DNA of 64,000 nt. Source: Tanypteryx hageni. Lineage: Eukaryota; Arthropoda; Insecta; Odonata; Petaluridae. The position numbers and the translations under genes were made by a program. The stretch lies in NCBI GenBank assembly GCA_028673005.1, contig CM054113.1, positions 208,993,504-209,057,503 on the forward strand. The letters are read 5' to 3'. Positions 22,626 through 34,461 of this stretch are shown piece by piece. The notes beneath the pieces are model-generated. The model saw only the letters and a program-made list of their open reading frames with translations, ran no database searches and was not told where the DNA came from. How positions within the stretch are numbered: the first letter of the stretch is position 1; every line of letters starts with the position of its first letter.

Positions 22626-22898
22626 GGGGGATTGATTATTTAAAGAGACTAGCGTAGTGAAAAGAAAGGCAACTGAGTCCCTTTTCTCTGTTACTATTTA
22701 GAAAGTCTTTGCTTCTCTCCGCCCTTGGCCTTTGCTGAACCCAATCAGTGACAGAATTATGAGGATTTAGGAGACCGCCTTCACTGCAAGGGCTGGGTTT
22801 CACCCGGAGAGAGTCATTTAGAGATTTATTTTTGCGAACCCAGAAGACTCCGGTTAAAAATGAACAGAGACACATATGGAGGTCTCGTACTTACTTTG

Positions 22899-22977
22899 TT
22901 AAGGAATTTCCTCAGGAGAATTTTTTTCTCCGAAAACTCGGTGCTCGACTATGGCATTGAGCCGACGCCCGAGTCCG
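22899..22977 (+). repeat. 79-bp direct repeat, left copy
   Basis: It is near-identical to 24051-24129. Both copies start with TTAA and end 'gagtccg'. Together they bracket the piggyBac fragment. Confidence 0.9.
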
Positions 22978-23432
22978 TTGTCGCGACCAATAATCTTTCA
23001 GCGGGTCCCGTATGTCATGTCCCATTTGTATTATTATCGCCAAAAACGCTAATATTTCTGAGGTTGTCACGTCAGGGAGTGGGGTAGGTCTTTCGTCCAA
23101 TTTGTCAATAAATTGATGATAATATCTGTTTGTATCTTCCACCAACAGAGAGATAATCGATTGGAAAAACACCATAAATACTTCAAACGGAGAAGAGTCC
23201 TTCGTAATTTACATTTCAATCCCCTTGCACCACCTATAAATTCATACGCACCCTTGAATTCACAATTATTCCTTTTTTCGAGCCATTTCATGACTTCGGT
23301 CTTCACGGGCTTCTCTTCAGCATCTTCGTCCCTGTCCTCATAGTCGTCACTCTCGTCTATTTCATACGCATCAGAGTCACTGTCAGCAATTATCTCCCTC
23401 TCAGTGTCAGCCACAATCAAATTACGATCCAT
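22978..23432 (-). pseudogene. piggyBac transposase N-terminal fragment, frameshifted
   Basis: It starts MDRNLIVADTEREI, with an acidic stretch (DSDSDAYEIDESDDYEDRDE) typical of piggyBac N-termini. After a frameshift near 23170 it continues SLLVEDTNRYYHQF, LPDVTTSEILAFLAIIIQMG and LKDYWSR. This is the '..ETN.YA....W..T..EI.AFLG.....G......YWS' motif preceding the catalytic domain. All catalytic aspartates are missing because the sequence breaks right after YWSRQ. Confidence 0.85.
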
Positions 23433-24050
23433 ATCTATCTAAACGAGAAAATAAAAACCCTACTGTAAATACACAAAAACAACAAATCCAGCATAAATGA
23501 AAAACAACTAGATGAACGTAATAAAAAAACTAACGTAAAATGAAAAACATTATCCAAAAACTTACCTTCTTATGGGCAATTAAGGAAGAAAAATAATCGA
23601 AACACTAGAAACTCCACGAAGACCACAGGATCAGTATGGAAGTAAGGTTTACGGTCAGATCCAGCTAGAGAGCTACGCCCAGCTGAGAAAAGACAAACGA
23701 TGAAGGAAAGAAGACCTCATATGAATCACTACTATGTTTACGCTTCAAAAATTCGTCTGGAACCAAGGGTTACGTTCACGTACTACGAGAGAGCTAGGCC
23801 CAGCTGAGAAAAGATAAACAACGAAAGAATCGGAGAAGGGAGTTTGTTTATGTACCAATGAAAGATAAGAAAAAGTGACTCATCATTCTCACATATCACA
23901 TTATAAACCGAGATGACGCAATTAGTGCTCCAAAACACGCCGAGGAGTGGGTATTAGAAAAGAAAAAACAGCTGGTAACATATGGTACCGTTCGTCTACG
24001 GGGACCGTATTTTTGGTGGTAACACTGTGTTACCGTTCGTCCGATAAAGG
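22978..24050 (-). mobile_element. piggyBac transposon, 5' end retained, 3' part lost
   Basis: The right (5') end reads CCTTTATCGGACGAACGG on the minus strand and abuts TTAA (24051-24054), the piggyBac target site. The transposase N-terminus follows. A direct repeat, 'gagagctacgcccagctgag' and its variant, occurs at about 23668 and 23790 in the leader. The 3' part breaks abruptly at 22978 into the 79-bp repeat. Confidence 0.7.
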
Positions 24051-24129
24051 TTAAGGAATTTTCTCAGGAGAATTTTATTCTCCGAAAACTCGGTGCTCGA
24101 CTATGGCATTGAGCCGACGCCTGAGTCCG
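24051..24129 (+). repeat. 79-bp direct repeat, right copy
   Basis: See the left copy at 22899-22977; the two differ at about four positions. Sequence beyond 24129 is not shared. Confidence 0.9.
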
Positions 24130-24614
24130 GAGTGTCGCCCGCAGGACACGAGTCAGTTTCACGCTAGTTTGGGCCTCGTGCCGCACTTCTGTCTAAAGAG
24201 AGAAACACGTCTCAGCATGGGTGCAGAGGAAAAGGTTTTGGTTCTCCCGTTTACCCCCATCCATTTTTGAACACCAAAAGTCTTGAAATACGAGGGCGGA
24301 TGCTTGCTTGCCTAACGATTAGTAAAGGGCTGAAGGTTTTTCGATAATAAATAAAAAATACCAAATGGCAATCGGGAAACCGGCGCCTCTCGTAACTAAT
24401 CGTGCAATCGATTGATTGCATTCAAATGAGATTAAAGGAGGGGCCAAGGGAGGGCCGATGAGTTTTTAGGAGGGGCCGGGACCCACTCTGCCCCCCCCCC
24501 CTCTGGCTACCTCCCTGGTTATTCGCATTTTAAGAGCGTGACATGGACCAACCAACGTCGCCTGCAGACATCCCCGGCGATGCATCCCCGTCGCGCAGAC
24601 AAAGATATCAAGCG
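24130..24614. other. GC-richer unassigned stretch with another copy of a repeat-S end
   Basis: Bases 24517-24560 repeat the end module of repeat S ('ggttattcgcattttaagagcgtgacatggaccaaccaac'). A run of ten C is at about 24493. Nothing coding was seen. Confidence 0.5.
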
Positions 24615-25990
24615 TTTTATATTAGGTGACTATAGAAATTGCGCGTCAAATATGACGGGTATGCGTGAATTAAGTATTAAGTAAAAATAAAATTGAAATA
24701 AAATATTAATGAAATTAACTTTTATATGCACTAAAAATAATCAATGGATATAAAACTCACAAAATTGAGTATTCCAGAGAGTAAAAATAGTTTTGGGCTA
24801 ATAGAAATTTTATCACATTACGCTATAGAATTCTTATATTCCTAAAACTATTTTTTTATTTATGGAACATTTAATTTTGTCTCTCTCTCTCCTTTTATTC
24901 TCCCTCTCTCTCGTATCAAATCATAAAATTATTCCAAAGACATTTGATTTCGTTATGAAAAATCAGTAAAATTTGCTATGAATAATAAGATATAATGTAT
25001 GAAGAATCTGCAGAAATCTACTTGAAATATTTGAGCAAATTATAAGTTATTTAAAATGTATATAATTTAACTCAATAATTTAATTGTTTTAATCTTACGC
25101 TTAAAAACAGGATAAATGTTAATGAACAGTCAATTTACCATTAAAAAAATGTGTAGTAACTTACCGTGAACTAAATTATTACATGAACTGCAATGAGTTT
25201 TAACTATATTTAAGATCGTAAATTTCTTTTAACTATAGTAGTTTTGAAATTTTTTCAGAAAATTGGCTTTATTTAAAGAAATGTTTTGAAAATCGTAGAA
25301 TGTTATTTTTCAGCCGTATTAGAAATTCGGTTCGAAATATTTTCTGTATTATCATTTAAAGAAATCCATTAAAAATAACGTTATATTTAGTTTAATGAAA
25401 TCTTGCCGTTTTGCAATGGCGCATGATTCGATCGTATAAAATGTTTATAATTTATTATTGTTATTTTTGTGCTGCAGCTCCTTTTAATTCTATGCTAACT
25501 CTACGTCCTCCTCTTCCTTTTTCTCAATTTCTGGTCATTTCCATTCCCTTTTCCTTCCATCTAACTACTTAACAGATTCAGTATGTGTTATACCATTGCA
25601 TGCATGCAAGCCTGGCCCGTATTAAAGCACTAAAATGGTGCATTTATTAAGCATTAATATGAGACCAAGAATATAATTCAACTCTCTGGAAGATACTATA
25701 ATGTGAATTATATACTTTTTAATTTTCAGTCCACATAAAATGTTTCATTAAATCAAAATTTATTAGTTTTATTCGAAGGAAATGCAATATATCCCTCCCC
25801 CCTCAAAATAACGTCACAAACGAACAGTTATTTCTTAAATTACCATGTCAACCCTAAGTAAACTAATTCTGATTAGCTCATAAATTTCTGCCAAAATTCA
25901 ATTTTCTATCTACATCCTTGATCGAGATATTCGCGTTTTAATAACTTTACACTCAAACCAACTGACTAAAAAATTAGTCTTTTATTATTA
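24615..25990 (+). repeat. Dispersed repeat S, copy 2
   Basis: The order matches copy 1: 'ttatattaggtgactatagaaattgcgcgtcaaatat', a short CT tract near 24880-24915, the block at 25757-25905 shared with 22088-22230, and an end 'gatcgagatattcgcgttttaata...accaactgac' near 25920-25970. It is 1.4 kb long versus 0.84 kb for copy 1, so one of them is rearranged. Confidence 0.6.
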
Positions 25991-26204
25991 TTTTTGTGAT
26001 TTTTTTTTTCAAGTTTTCCAAACCGTCCTCATAAGTCCTCCAACCTTCTACCTAACTCCCGTAACCTATCACGCAATCCTTCACTATATACATTTTTTAC
26101 ACGCTCGGTTTGTTTATTAAACGTCCAGCACATTTGATAACCACCATGAAGTTGTAATTGCGGCCATTAACAATATTTAAAATTTAAACAATTAGATAAA
26201 TATT

Positions 26205-26745
26205 ATTTCACTTTTAGATGTGCTATAGCTTTAAAATTTGGCAAAAAGGTGTGGCATTAGTATCCCACAATGGAAAAAGTATATTCTTAAAATTTCAAAT
26301 TTTAGGTAATGTTTTACTCCAATATTTTTCCATTAAGAAAAGAACGGAAATTGGTACAGAGGCGAAATATTTTTAATAAAAAAAATATTTCTAATAATGA
26401 AATATCTTTCTGAAAAATAATTGTTTTTCAAGGTGAGACGAAATGCTTGCAGAATGCAAGCACTTTCTACTAGTATGTTATTATTCTGTTAATATCATAA
26501 GTAAGAAGCGTCAATATAGTATAGATATATATGTCATATAAAATCTAAGGTACTTTTAGAAGTATTACGGTGCTGAAATTTGCCATGAAGATAGGTCATT
26601 GGGTACAAACTATGGAAAAAATCTGAAATTCCAGAAAATGTTATATTTAAGGGGTGTTTTTGACCCCAATGTCTAATTTTATAAACCCATAAGAAAAGCA
26701 TTGAAAACGGTACAGGGCTATATAAAATTTCTTTTTTAAATTATT
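26205..26745. repeat. Diverged direct duplication, about 340-bp period
   Basis: Bases about 26213-26400 and 26551-26745 share 'tacttttaga.gt.cta', 'ctgaaatttgccatgaagat'-like, 'actatggaaaaa', 'cattaagaaaag..cggaaa..ggtacag' in order. A palindrome (GCTTGCA-gaa-TGCAAGC) lies between them at 26446-26462. No coding potential. Confidence 0.5.
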
Positions 26746-27002
26746 TACAAATAAGATACAACGTTGGAACATGCACCATACTATGAACGAAAGAATGAAG
26801 TTTATTTTTCTTGAAGGCAGAATTCAAATCCATGCCGAATTTGCGTAAAAATTTGATTTCAATTAAAATTATGAAAATGTTTTCGGTTTTCAACAATGAA
26901 AAATATTAACTACCATAGCAACGACTCCAATGCCTTTCAATGGGAATTGATTTTCCATGCTTCAAGACCATTGATTTAATGCTTACATTAATTAGACTGC
27001 AT

Positions 27003-27397
27003 TATAATCCATTTGATTTCAGCCAACGACGTATACATATGATGGCGTGACAATTTTAAATTATTTTTTATCCGGATACGCACTAAAAGGAACGCCTAAC
27101 ACAAAATATCCTAATTTTTAGATAGCTTTTAGTGTAACATATAGGCTATTGTCTTAATGATGATTATAGTTATTGCTTAAAAAGGGCGATCTGAGCCATG
27201 AAACAATAATTGGAAAACATGGTTGCGAAGCCGATTACCAGAGAATTTATAAATTCCGGATAGATGCCTTAATTTCACAGAAAATGAAAACTATTATCTT
27301 ATATAAATGGGCTCTGTGTAGTTCAAATGCTGTCGCGGTGGTTTATCTACGAGTTTATATCTTGGTGTATGGTGATTTTTTGAACGCTTGCACCGAC
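27003..27397 (-). repeat. Dispersed repeat R, copy B
   Basis: It is inverted relative to 12852-13256. The open frame inside (27173-27439, plus strand) is an accidental reading of the repeat and matches no family known to me. Confidence 0.7.
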
Positions 27398-27599
27398 AAA
27401 TTGTATCACAAATTGGTAAGTGGTCCAAGAAAACTATAGAACTAAGACATTTTTTCAGTTTCTCGAACCAAAGAAGCTTTTAATGTTAAGAACATCTGAA
27501 ATTTGTGAACACTCAAAAATATTTCACAATAAATATAAAAAATTAAAAATGAATAGCACTAACAACAAATTCAAATATAGGGATGGAATAAAACGAGTG

Positions 27600-27849
27600 C
27601 AAAGGCGTTAAGGAATTCTTGGAACTTCTGATTATTAAATGGGGGCTAGCATCTGACTATTGCAATGTTTGCATAGCACTTATGATTTATTTGACTCTCC
27701 CTATTTCGGTAGCATCCAATGAAAGAAGTTTTTCAAAGATGAAATCAATTAAAAATTACCTGCATAGTTTTATGGCGATAAAAATATTTAAAAATCTGGC
27801 ATTTTGTAACTATAAAGCTCATATTCTAAGAAAATATTATCAAATTTGA
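27600..27849 (+). pseudogene. hAT transposase C-terminal dimerisation fragment
   Basis: The frame reads YLTLPISVASNERSFSKMK followed by SIKNYLHSFMAIK. This is the hAT_C motif ('LT.PVTVASAERSFSKLK.IK.YLRS.M'). Only about 76 residues remain, and no TIR or upstream domain is visible. It sits just after repeat R copy B. Confidence 0.8.
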
Positions 27850-28012
27850 ATGCAGTAATCAACAAATTTGCTAGCATAATATCAAGAAGGGTGATTTAAA
27901 TTTTACGTAATACTTACTATATAAATAAAATTATTTTGATTTTTTTAGTATAATGTAAAAAAATAATTCCTATTTTCAATATAAAATAAACGGCGCAATA
28001 TAAATTGCACAA

Positions 28013-28977
28013 ACTTTCTCATATACGTATGGTCTCACTACACTCTTTGCCCAGAAATTAACTCCGTGTGCTTGGCAATTCACTGCCAATTATGTTAATA
28101 ATGCATAGCAACAGAACCATCAACCTCTCACATCTAATACCTCTCACTAATAAGCGCTTGGCGTTCATAGAGAAGTACGAAGTTTTAGACTAGGGAATCC
28201 CCGGGTTCCCCCTCCCCTCTGACGCGTGCGCTGATGTACAGAAATAATGCCACCGAACGATATATAGAATTTTTGGGACATATGGCTTAGTATTATTTGT
28301 GACATCAGGCTGTACGATTGGATGGATTTTAATCAAAATCCTTCCAGTCATTTTTGAGTAAATCGAATTCTGTTTCAAAATATCCAAGAATAAAGTACTC
28401 TTATTCGTTGCGCAATATCGTTCATCTCTTCAGAATGTCTTTTATGAATGATATTATCCACAAATATGAGATATTATTCGATTTAGTTTAACCATAAGGG
28501 CTGTAGTAAAATATTGAATGGAACGCGGCGGAGGCGTGACGTCATAGAGCTTCGGTAAGGTTGCTTAGCATATATTTAATGTCACTGGGCGCCATAGTGT
28601 GATTTTAGAGCCATATGGCTTACGCAGTAATTTGTGACATCAGGTTCTACATTTGGATTGATTTTAATCAAATTCCTTAGAGCCATTTTTGAGTAAATAA
28701 AAATTTTCTAAAGAACAGCTAAGAATAAACTACTCTTTCTTTTTGTGCAATATCATTTTTATGAAAAAAGGGTCTGCAAAAGATGATGTTGCATAAATAC
28801 GAGATATTATTCGATTTTATATATGCGTTTGGGCTCTAGAACCGCGAACAGACAGACAGATGACATGGCAAAAACCACTTTTATGGACACCTAAAACGTT
28901 TATTTACAACAAAATCTCGAAGTCGAATATTTTCACGATTGCAATACTTTCTCAATATACTACGTGTATGAGAAAGT
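28013..28977. mobile_element. TIR element with duplicated interior (MITE-like)
   Basis: The ends are ACTTTCTCATATACGTA (28013) and TACGTGTATGAGAAAGT (ending 28977). The trinucleotide CAA borders both sides. The right end is itself a hairpin (28945-28977). The interior contains two related modules of about 340 bp, starting near 28262 and 28600 ('catatggcttacgcagtaatttgtgacatcagg', 'gattttaatcaaa.tcctt', 'catttttgagtaaat'). No transposase is present. Confidence 0.7.
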
Positions 28978-31900
28978 CAAAATGTAAATATAAATTCTTT
29001 TACTTTACTGATATTATTAATTAAAGAAACCTATTTTTTGTTTAATGTGTATGTACAATGTAAATAAATATGCAATTCGAATATAGTATATTTTGTTATT
29101 ATTTTAAATGTTAAATAAAACTTTTTACCACATTTATTTAATTTTATTGATGGGGGACCTTGTTTTAATCATTTGCCTTGGGGCCTCAAAACTGAAGTTA
29201 TGCCTCTGACGATGCCTCATAATTTCCGAATAAATTATAGAACTCCTGTGATTATTCACAACAATTATCCTAATAAAAGTTTTGGAAAATATAATTGATG
29301 AAATATTCATATCTTATCTTCAGGATAATGGTAAAAGGCTTACACTTTGTGTATGCTGCTAAATTTAATGCAGCAGCTAAAGGGTAAATCCCTATTTTAT
29401 ACACTGCATTTTAAATGTGTTAATTAAATAACTTTGAAGTTAAGGTTCAAACAAACTTCCTAAGAAAATTTGTATTAGATTAATGAATACTGAAAAATAT
29501 TCTCCAGAGTGGTATTTAAATTAAAAGAAACTACTGTACTAAAAGTACATTGAAAAATGAAGGGACTATATAGTCTCAATTTCACCCTCAATCAAGTCGT
29601 TTGTCTGTCTGACTAGGTAACTCCTAAATGAAAGCATATGGAGACTTTGTTTTTCACCATTAATTAAAATATTGTCTCGTTATGCATGTTTTCTTGTAGA
29701 GATTCTAGTGACCTGGCAGAATGTGAGTAAAAATTTAATTTAAATATCCTATCTTTTTGATAAACGTTTTGTTTAAAAAAATCTTCTTAATTGCATTAAA
29801 TTATTTTTTATAATATTACTTCAGACTCATCACACTAGTATACATGAATTTTGACACTTAACAATTTTTAAAAATGACATTTACTCTCCATCAGCAGCTT
29901 TATCCTTACTTGTTTACTTTGAATACAGTGCTGCCTCAAAAATCAGATAGCACAAAAACTTGGTATAGTCAGAGAGAAACTAGTTGGCCTCTCAGATGTT
30001 TACACTCAGAAAGTAGAGGGGGAGCTACATTGTCGAATTTATGCTTACAGACCACGTCCATTATCTATTTATGAACGAAACAGTAAATAAAACTTTAAAA
30101 TTCCACCAAACAAAATACATTCTTTAGTAAAACTATATACTTTGAGTCAATTTACACAATTAGTTTTCCAAAAGTCTTTTAAAATAATTAGCAAAATGAT
30201 GATATCTACATTTAGTCAAAAAATCAGGTTATTTTGCTATTTTTTTCCTTATGTAATTTTGAAGTCATGTTCACTTCTATAAAGCAAAAATTTTAATGAA
30301 CATTTGCCATGCATTGTACTGCACAATGAGTAATATTATTTGCATGTATGCATTACCAATTGAGTGGTATACATTTTTATATGAAGTGAATGACATTTTT
30401 TGGATCGCTGTATTAAAAAATGTAGCATGCGACAAAATAGCATACTGTTATTGTTACACCCAAACATCATGTGTATGAATTGCATAAGAAATGATGAAAT
30501 TAATTTTAGTGAATATTTTATTTCAATAAGTCTGTTGAGTTGGTAGATATGAATGTTTTAATAAATGATAAAACTGGACATGTGCTGATTACGACTGTTA
30601 TGCATCGGAATTTACCAAGATCTAGTTTTCTTTTAATTAGAAAGACATACTTTATTTAAAATTAATGTATTATCAGGAGCAACAAACAGTTTTTGTAAAT
30701 TAATACATATATGTGAGTATAAAATAAAATCAGATCATTAAATGACATTTTCATAGAGTAGATTTTCTGCTCAGGGATTCTAATAAATCAAAATACATGA
30801 AGATTTATAAATGGAAACTTTAATGTTTTAGTTACTTAATGAAAATATATGTATGTATTTTATTCTAAATCACAACTGTGGACTTTATTTATGATAAAAT
30901 CTTATGAATTTACCAATCTATAAAAAATTCCAGTTCGTAGACATCCATATTGGAAAATTGTTTGAGGAATCCTAATTCCACCTTCTTTTATTATTATAAA
31001 CTAGGGCAGTAACCAGTCACACAATATATCGGGTTTTCTGTATTTACACACAATAACCATTGCGTCCTGATATTTTTTAACCATAAATCGCGGGCCATTT
31101 GTGAAAGAACTTGGTAGAATTATTCATCTGTCAACATTTGCCGGTTCTATATTAACTAACTATTATTTCCCTCGCTTGTCCTCGGATTGGGATACCTCGC
31201 TTAAACCTTCCTCGAGAACCACTCTCTTCAGCCATTTCAATTAAGAAACACAAAATTTCTTAAATACAAACCACTTCAAAAAAACTTAACTAACAAAACA
31301 GCAACAAAAATGTAATAAGCAAAACAGCAACAACACAACTGTATAACAATAACCGAAAAACAAGACTCAGAAAGAACTGGTGCACAATACTCATAAGCTG
31401 ACAATCCAAAGGCTAGTGATTGAGAAAACTAAGTGATGCTATTAAGGCACAGAATGGCAACGTCGCAAGGCTCTGATAGGCTCAAGCCTGAAAATTGCTC
31501 TGCTAATGCCCCCATCCTCAACTTTCTCAGAGGCCAACTTGTTTCTCACTGAGTATAGGTATTCATGCCATCAAATGGTTCTTAGAGTGAATAATTACAA
31601 CCATGCTGTTAAGACTTCAAGGAATAGTAATAGGTTTTTCTCCAATTCTACAAAACTTTTATTTATCTTAGTTTGTCATGTTAAATCACCAAAAAAATAA
31701 AAGCAATCAAGAGAAGTAGACTTTTAGATGTAAAAATATTATTAACTTCATAACAAGTAGAGTTTTTTATGAACATTGATAAAATAAGCATGTTTTTTAT
31801 TTCTCATGTGGTTATACCACCACATATTCGGTCACGTCTTTTTTTTATATAAAGGGTTGCCACGCGAAGGTGAGGTTAGCATTTAAATGAGAGAGGCTTA

Positions 31901-32199
31901 ATAGCTAAGTTTAAGTGTATTGCACATAATCATTCTACATAAACCTATTTTAATAAAAACTTTTTTTTTGGTTAATTAATACTTCAAAAATGATATGTAA
32001 GTTTAGAACACTATCAATTTTGTATTTAAATTTTGAACATTTCCCTAGACACCTCTGTAAAGTTTTTAAAACTCAAACCTTTCAAAAATAAGTGGCATCA
32101 ATGTGGGAATGGGCTCTGCTTGGTTGATCCCAGCCAGGGGTATGAAACTCTTATGGGAGAATAGATTCCCATCTTTTACACGTAGTTCACTATGCCAAG
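28978..32199. other. 3.2-kb AT-rich region without supported features
   Basis: No recognisable coding exon, TIR pair or long repeat was found. Short frames (for example near 29874 and 30296) lack motifs. Confidence 0.4.
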
Positions 32200-33700
32200 G
32201 GGTCCGCGATAGGCGCTGCAGTCGCAGTCAGCTCTCTCTCTCTTTTTCTCCCTCTATTTCTCTCTCTCTACCGCATCACCACAGCGCCACACGTTCCTTG
32301 TGTATCGTAACAGAACAGCGGCCATTTTGCTTGATAAAAGTTCGCCATTGCTTATTGAGTGTTTGTCAGTTACTCTGATTTTGTCAAGTACATATATATT
32401 AGATATGCATTCATCACTGTTTAAGAAAACGTGATGGAATGAATTTGTTCTGATCTACAATCAACAGGTAAGTCTTAAAAATATCATATATTTTTGAAAA
32501 AATTCTAACGAACTAGTTCTACGAAGTGTTATGTGAATGCGTTTTGTGAGAATGCTTTTATATTTTCTTAACAGATAACTGCAATGGATAGATCTTCTAG
32601 GAAGGAAGGAAAGAAATTTCTCTCGTTTGTTTGTGTGCGAGAAGCATTTTGAGATGAAATGTTTCTCATTTTTAGGTGTTAAGCCTCGCTTACTTCACCT
32701 AGCTGTGTCATCCATTGCCCTGGCCATGAATATGGTACGTGTCAGTTCACAAAATAAGCTGTAATTTTAGATCGAGTAACTGAAATTTCTGTTTAAAACT
32801 TCTCGCGGTTATCAGTCGATTATAGTGAGTTTGGAAGTTAAACTGCAACATAGATGCTAGGGGATAGAATTGTGCTTGTAATAGAATGAAATAAGTGTAC
32901 CATAGCGATGTCTCATTGTTTTAATTTGAAATATTTTGAATTTACAGAAATTGTTAACTTGATTATTTCTTGTTTCTCATTATGCATTTGTTTATAATCC
33001 TAGACTTTAAGATAATTCTTCTTTGTTTCAAAACATATTTAGAAATATGTATATATTTTTCGATAGAGAAGTTGAAATTTCTACATCAAAAGTTTTCCTT
33101 GTTATATGATGAATACATATAGATCTTAAATGGGCTAACTGTAACTGCTGTGAACACGTAAACATCAGCAAATACAACTGTGCTTAGAATAAATTATAGA
33201 TAAAGTGGACATTTTCTAGTGCAATGTGATGTGTTTAATTTTACAAATGGTAATGTGATCTTCATATGGGCCGTAAGCGCATTTGCCTTATTTTACATTT
33301 ACTGCAACATTTGAAGCATGCCCATTGCCTCCTGCATCAATTTCATTAGGTTTAGCAGGTTTAATGATTGACATTCTTAGATATTCATTTTCGTTCTTTT
33401 TACAGGTGCAACAGAGAGAGAATGTGTACCAGGGCCGAAGAAATCACTTTACAAATAGATTTTTGCTTGGTCCACAAATTCATTCTTGAAGTGAAAGTTT
33501 GACGTTTTTCGTCGTGTATGTGAATTTCCTTTAAATACGTTTCATGCATAAAAAGTATTAACGTTACAAAATTCTGTTACAATAATTCATTTTTATATCT
33601 TTATTGTATAATATTTATGTAAAAATACCTCACGTTATGTAATTTGATAATGACTTTGTACTCTCGCAATGTGTGATATACGGTAATAAATTTGATTTCT
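32200..33700 (+). ncRNA. Candidate spliced transcript with short ORF (lncRNA or micropeptide gene)
   Basis: Signals in order: a CpG- and CT-rich promoter-like start near 32160-32300; donor CAG|GTAAGT at 32468; acceptors ending at 32574 (cttaacag) and 32675 (tttttag); donor ATG|GTACGT at 32735; acceptor ttttacag ending at 33405; AATAAA at 33685-33690. Joining 32676-32734 to 33406-33489 leaves a 47-codon frame open across the junction. It contains KPRLLHLAVSSIALAMN and ends FLLGPQIHS-stop. Within it MNMVQQREN could be an internal start, giving 30 codons. I recognise no family. Without transcript data this remains a signal-based guess. Confidence 0.35.
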
Positions 33701-34457
33701 TATATGCAATTCTTTCATTTATGTTCATTTAATCTGTCCGTGCAATTTATATGTGCTATGATTATCATATTAAAACGGGAGTGGAAGGGGGTGAGGGACA
33801 TCCTGAGATGATGTCACGCTAGCATTCGTTAACACATAGTTCCAAATTTTACCGTTGACCCACCGATTGTCGCCCTCCATGGAATACCTGGGAATCGTTT
33901 TTTAGCATTAAGTTTCCGGTCTTTCCATAGGGGTACTAGTCTTTGATCCCAGCTAACTCTGCATAAAGTGTAAAAATAATCTAAAAGAATAAAATTTCAC
34001 ATAAATATTGGCAAATTCTATAAGGAAATAGTGAAATAGTTGATAAGACCATAGTCACTGAGAAATAAAAAAAAACACCTCTGCTTTGCAGACTACTGCT
34101 ACAGGTTTTAAAATTAAGCATGAGTTGTGGGAGGAAATTGTTAAGTAAAAAAAGCATTCTAGCTGAAATAAGAAGTATAATTATCATGGATTGTTTTTTA
34201 TTGTTTCTTTCTTGAAATTACTGAAACTGCTGTTCTAAGTGAATGAATATCAAGAGAAACACCAACAACCAAAGTCTGCAATACCTAGCAATGACTACAT
34301 CACTATTTGTAACAGCGGCCTACGGAAGTGGGAGTTATAGGGGTCTTAACTCCCCTATGAAGCACATTCATTTAGCACTTGAATGGGCAGCTATTCAGGG
34401 AAACTGATCAGCTCGACACAATTTAGATTCCACAAAAAGCTGTAGATCCAGTCACAT
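33701..34457. other. Intergenic sequence, nothing supported
   Basis: A small hairpin (ggggtcttaactcccc, about 34350) is the only structure noticed. Confidence 0.4.
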
Positions 34458-34461
34458 TTAA

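Noticed and set aside
27173..27439. 88-codon frame with start-like codon
   Set aside because: It lies wholly within inverted repeat R and is not conserved as a frame in the other copy.
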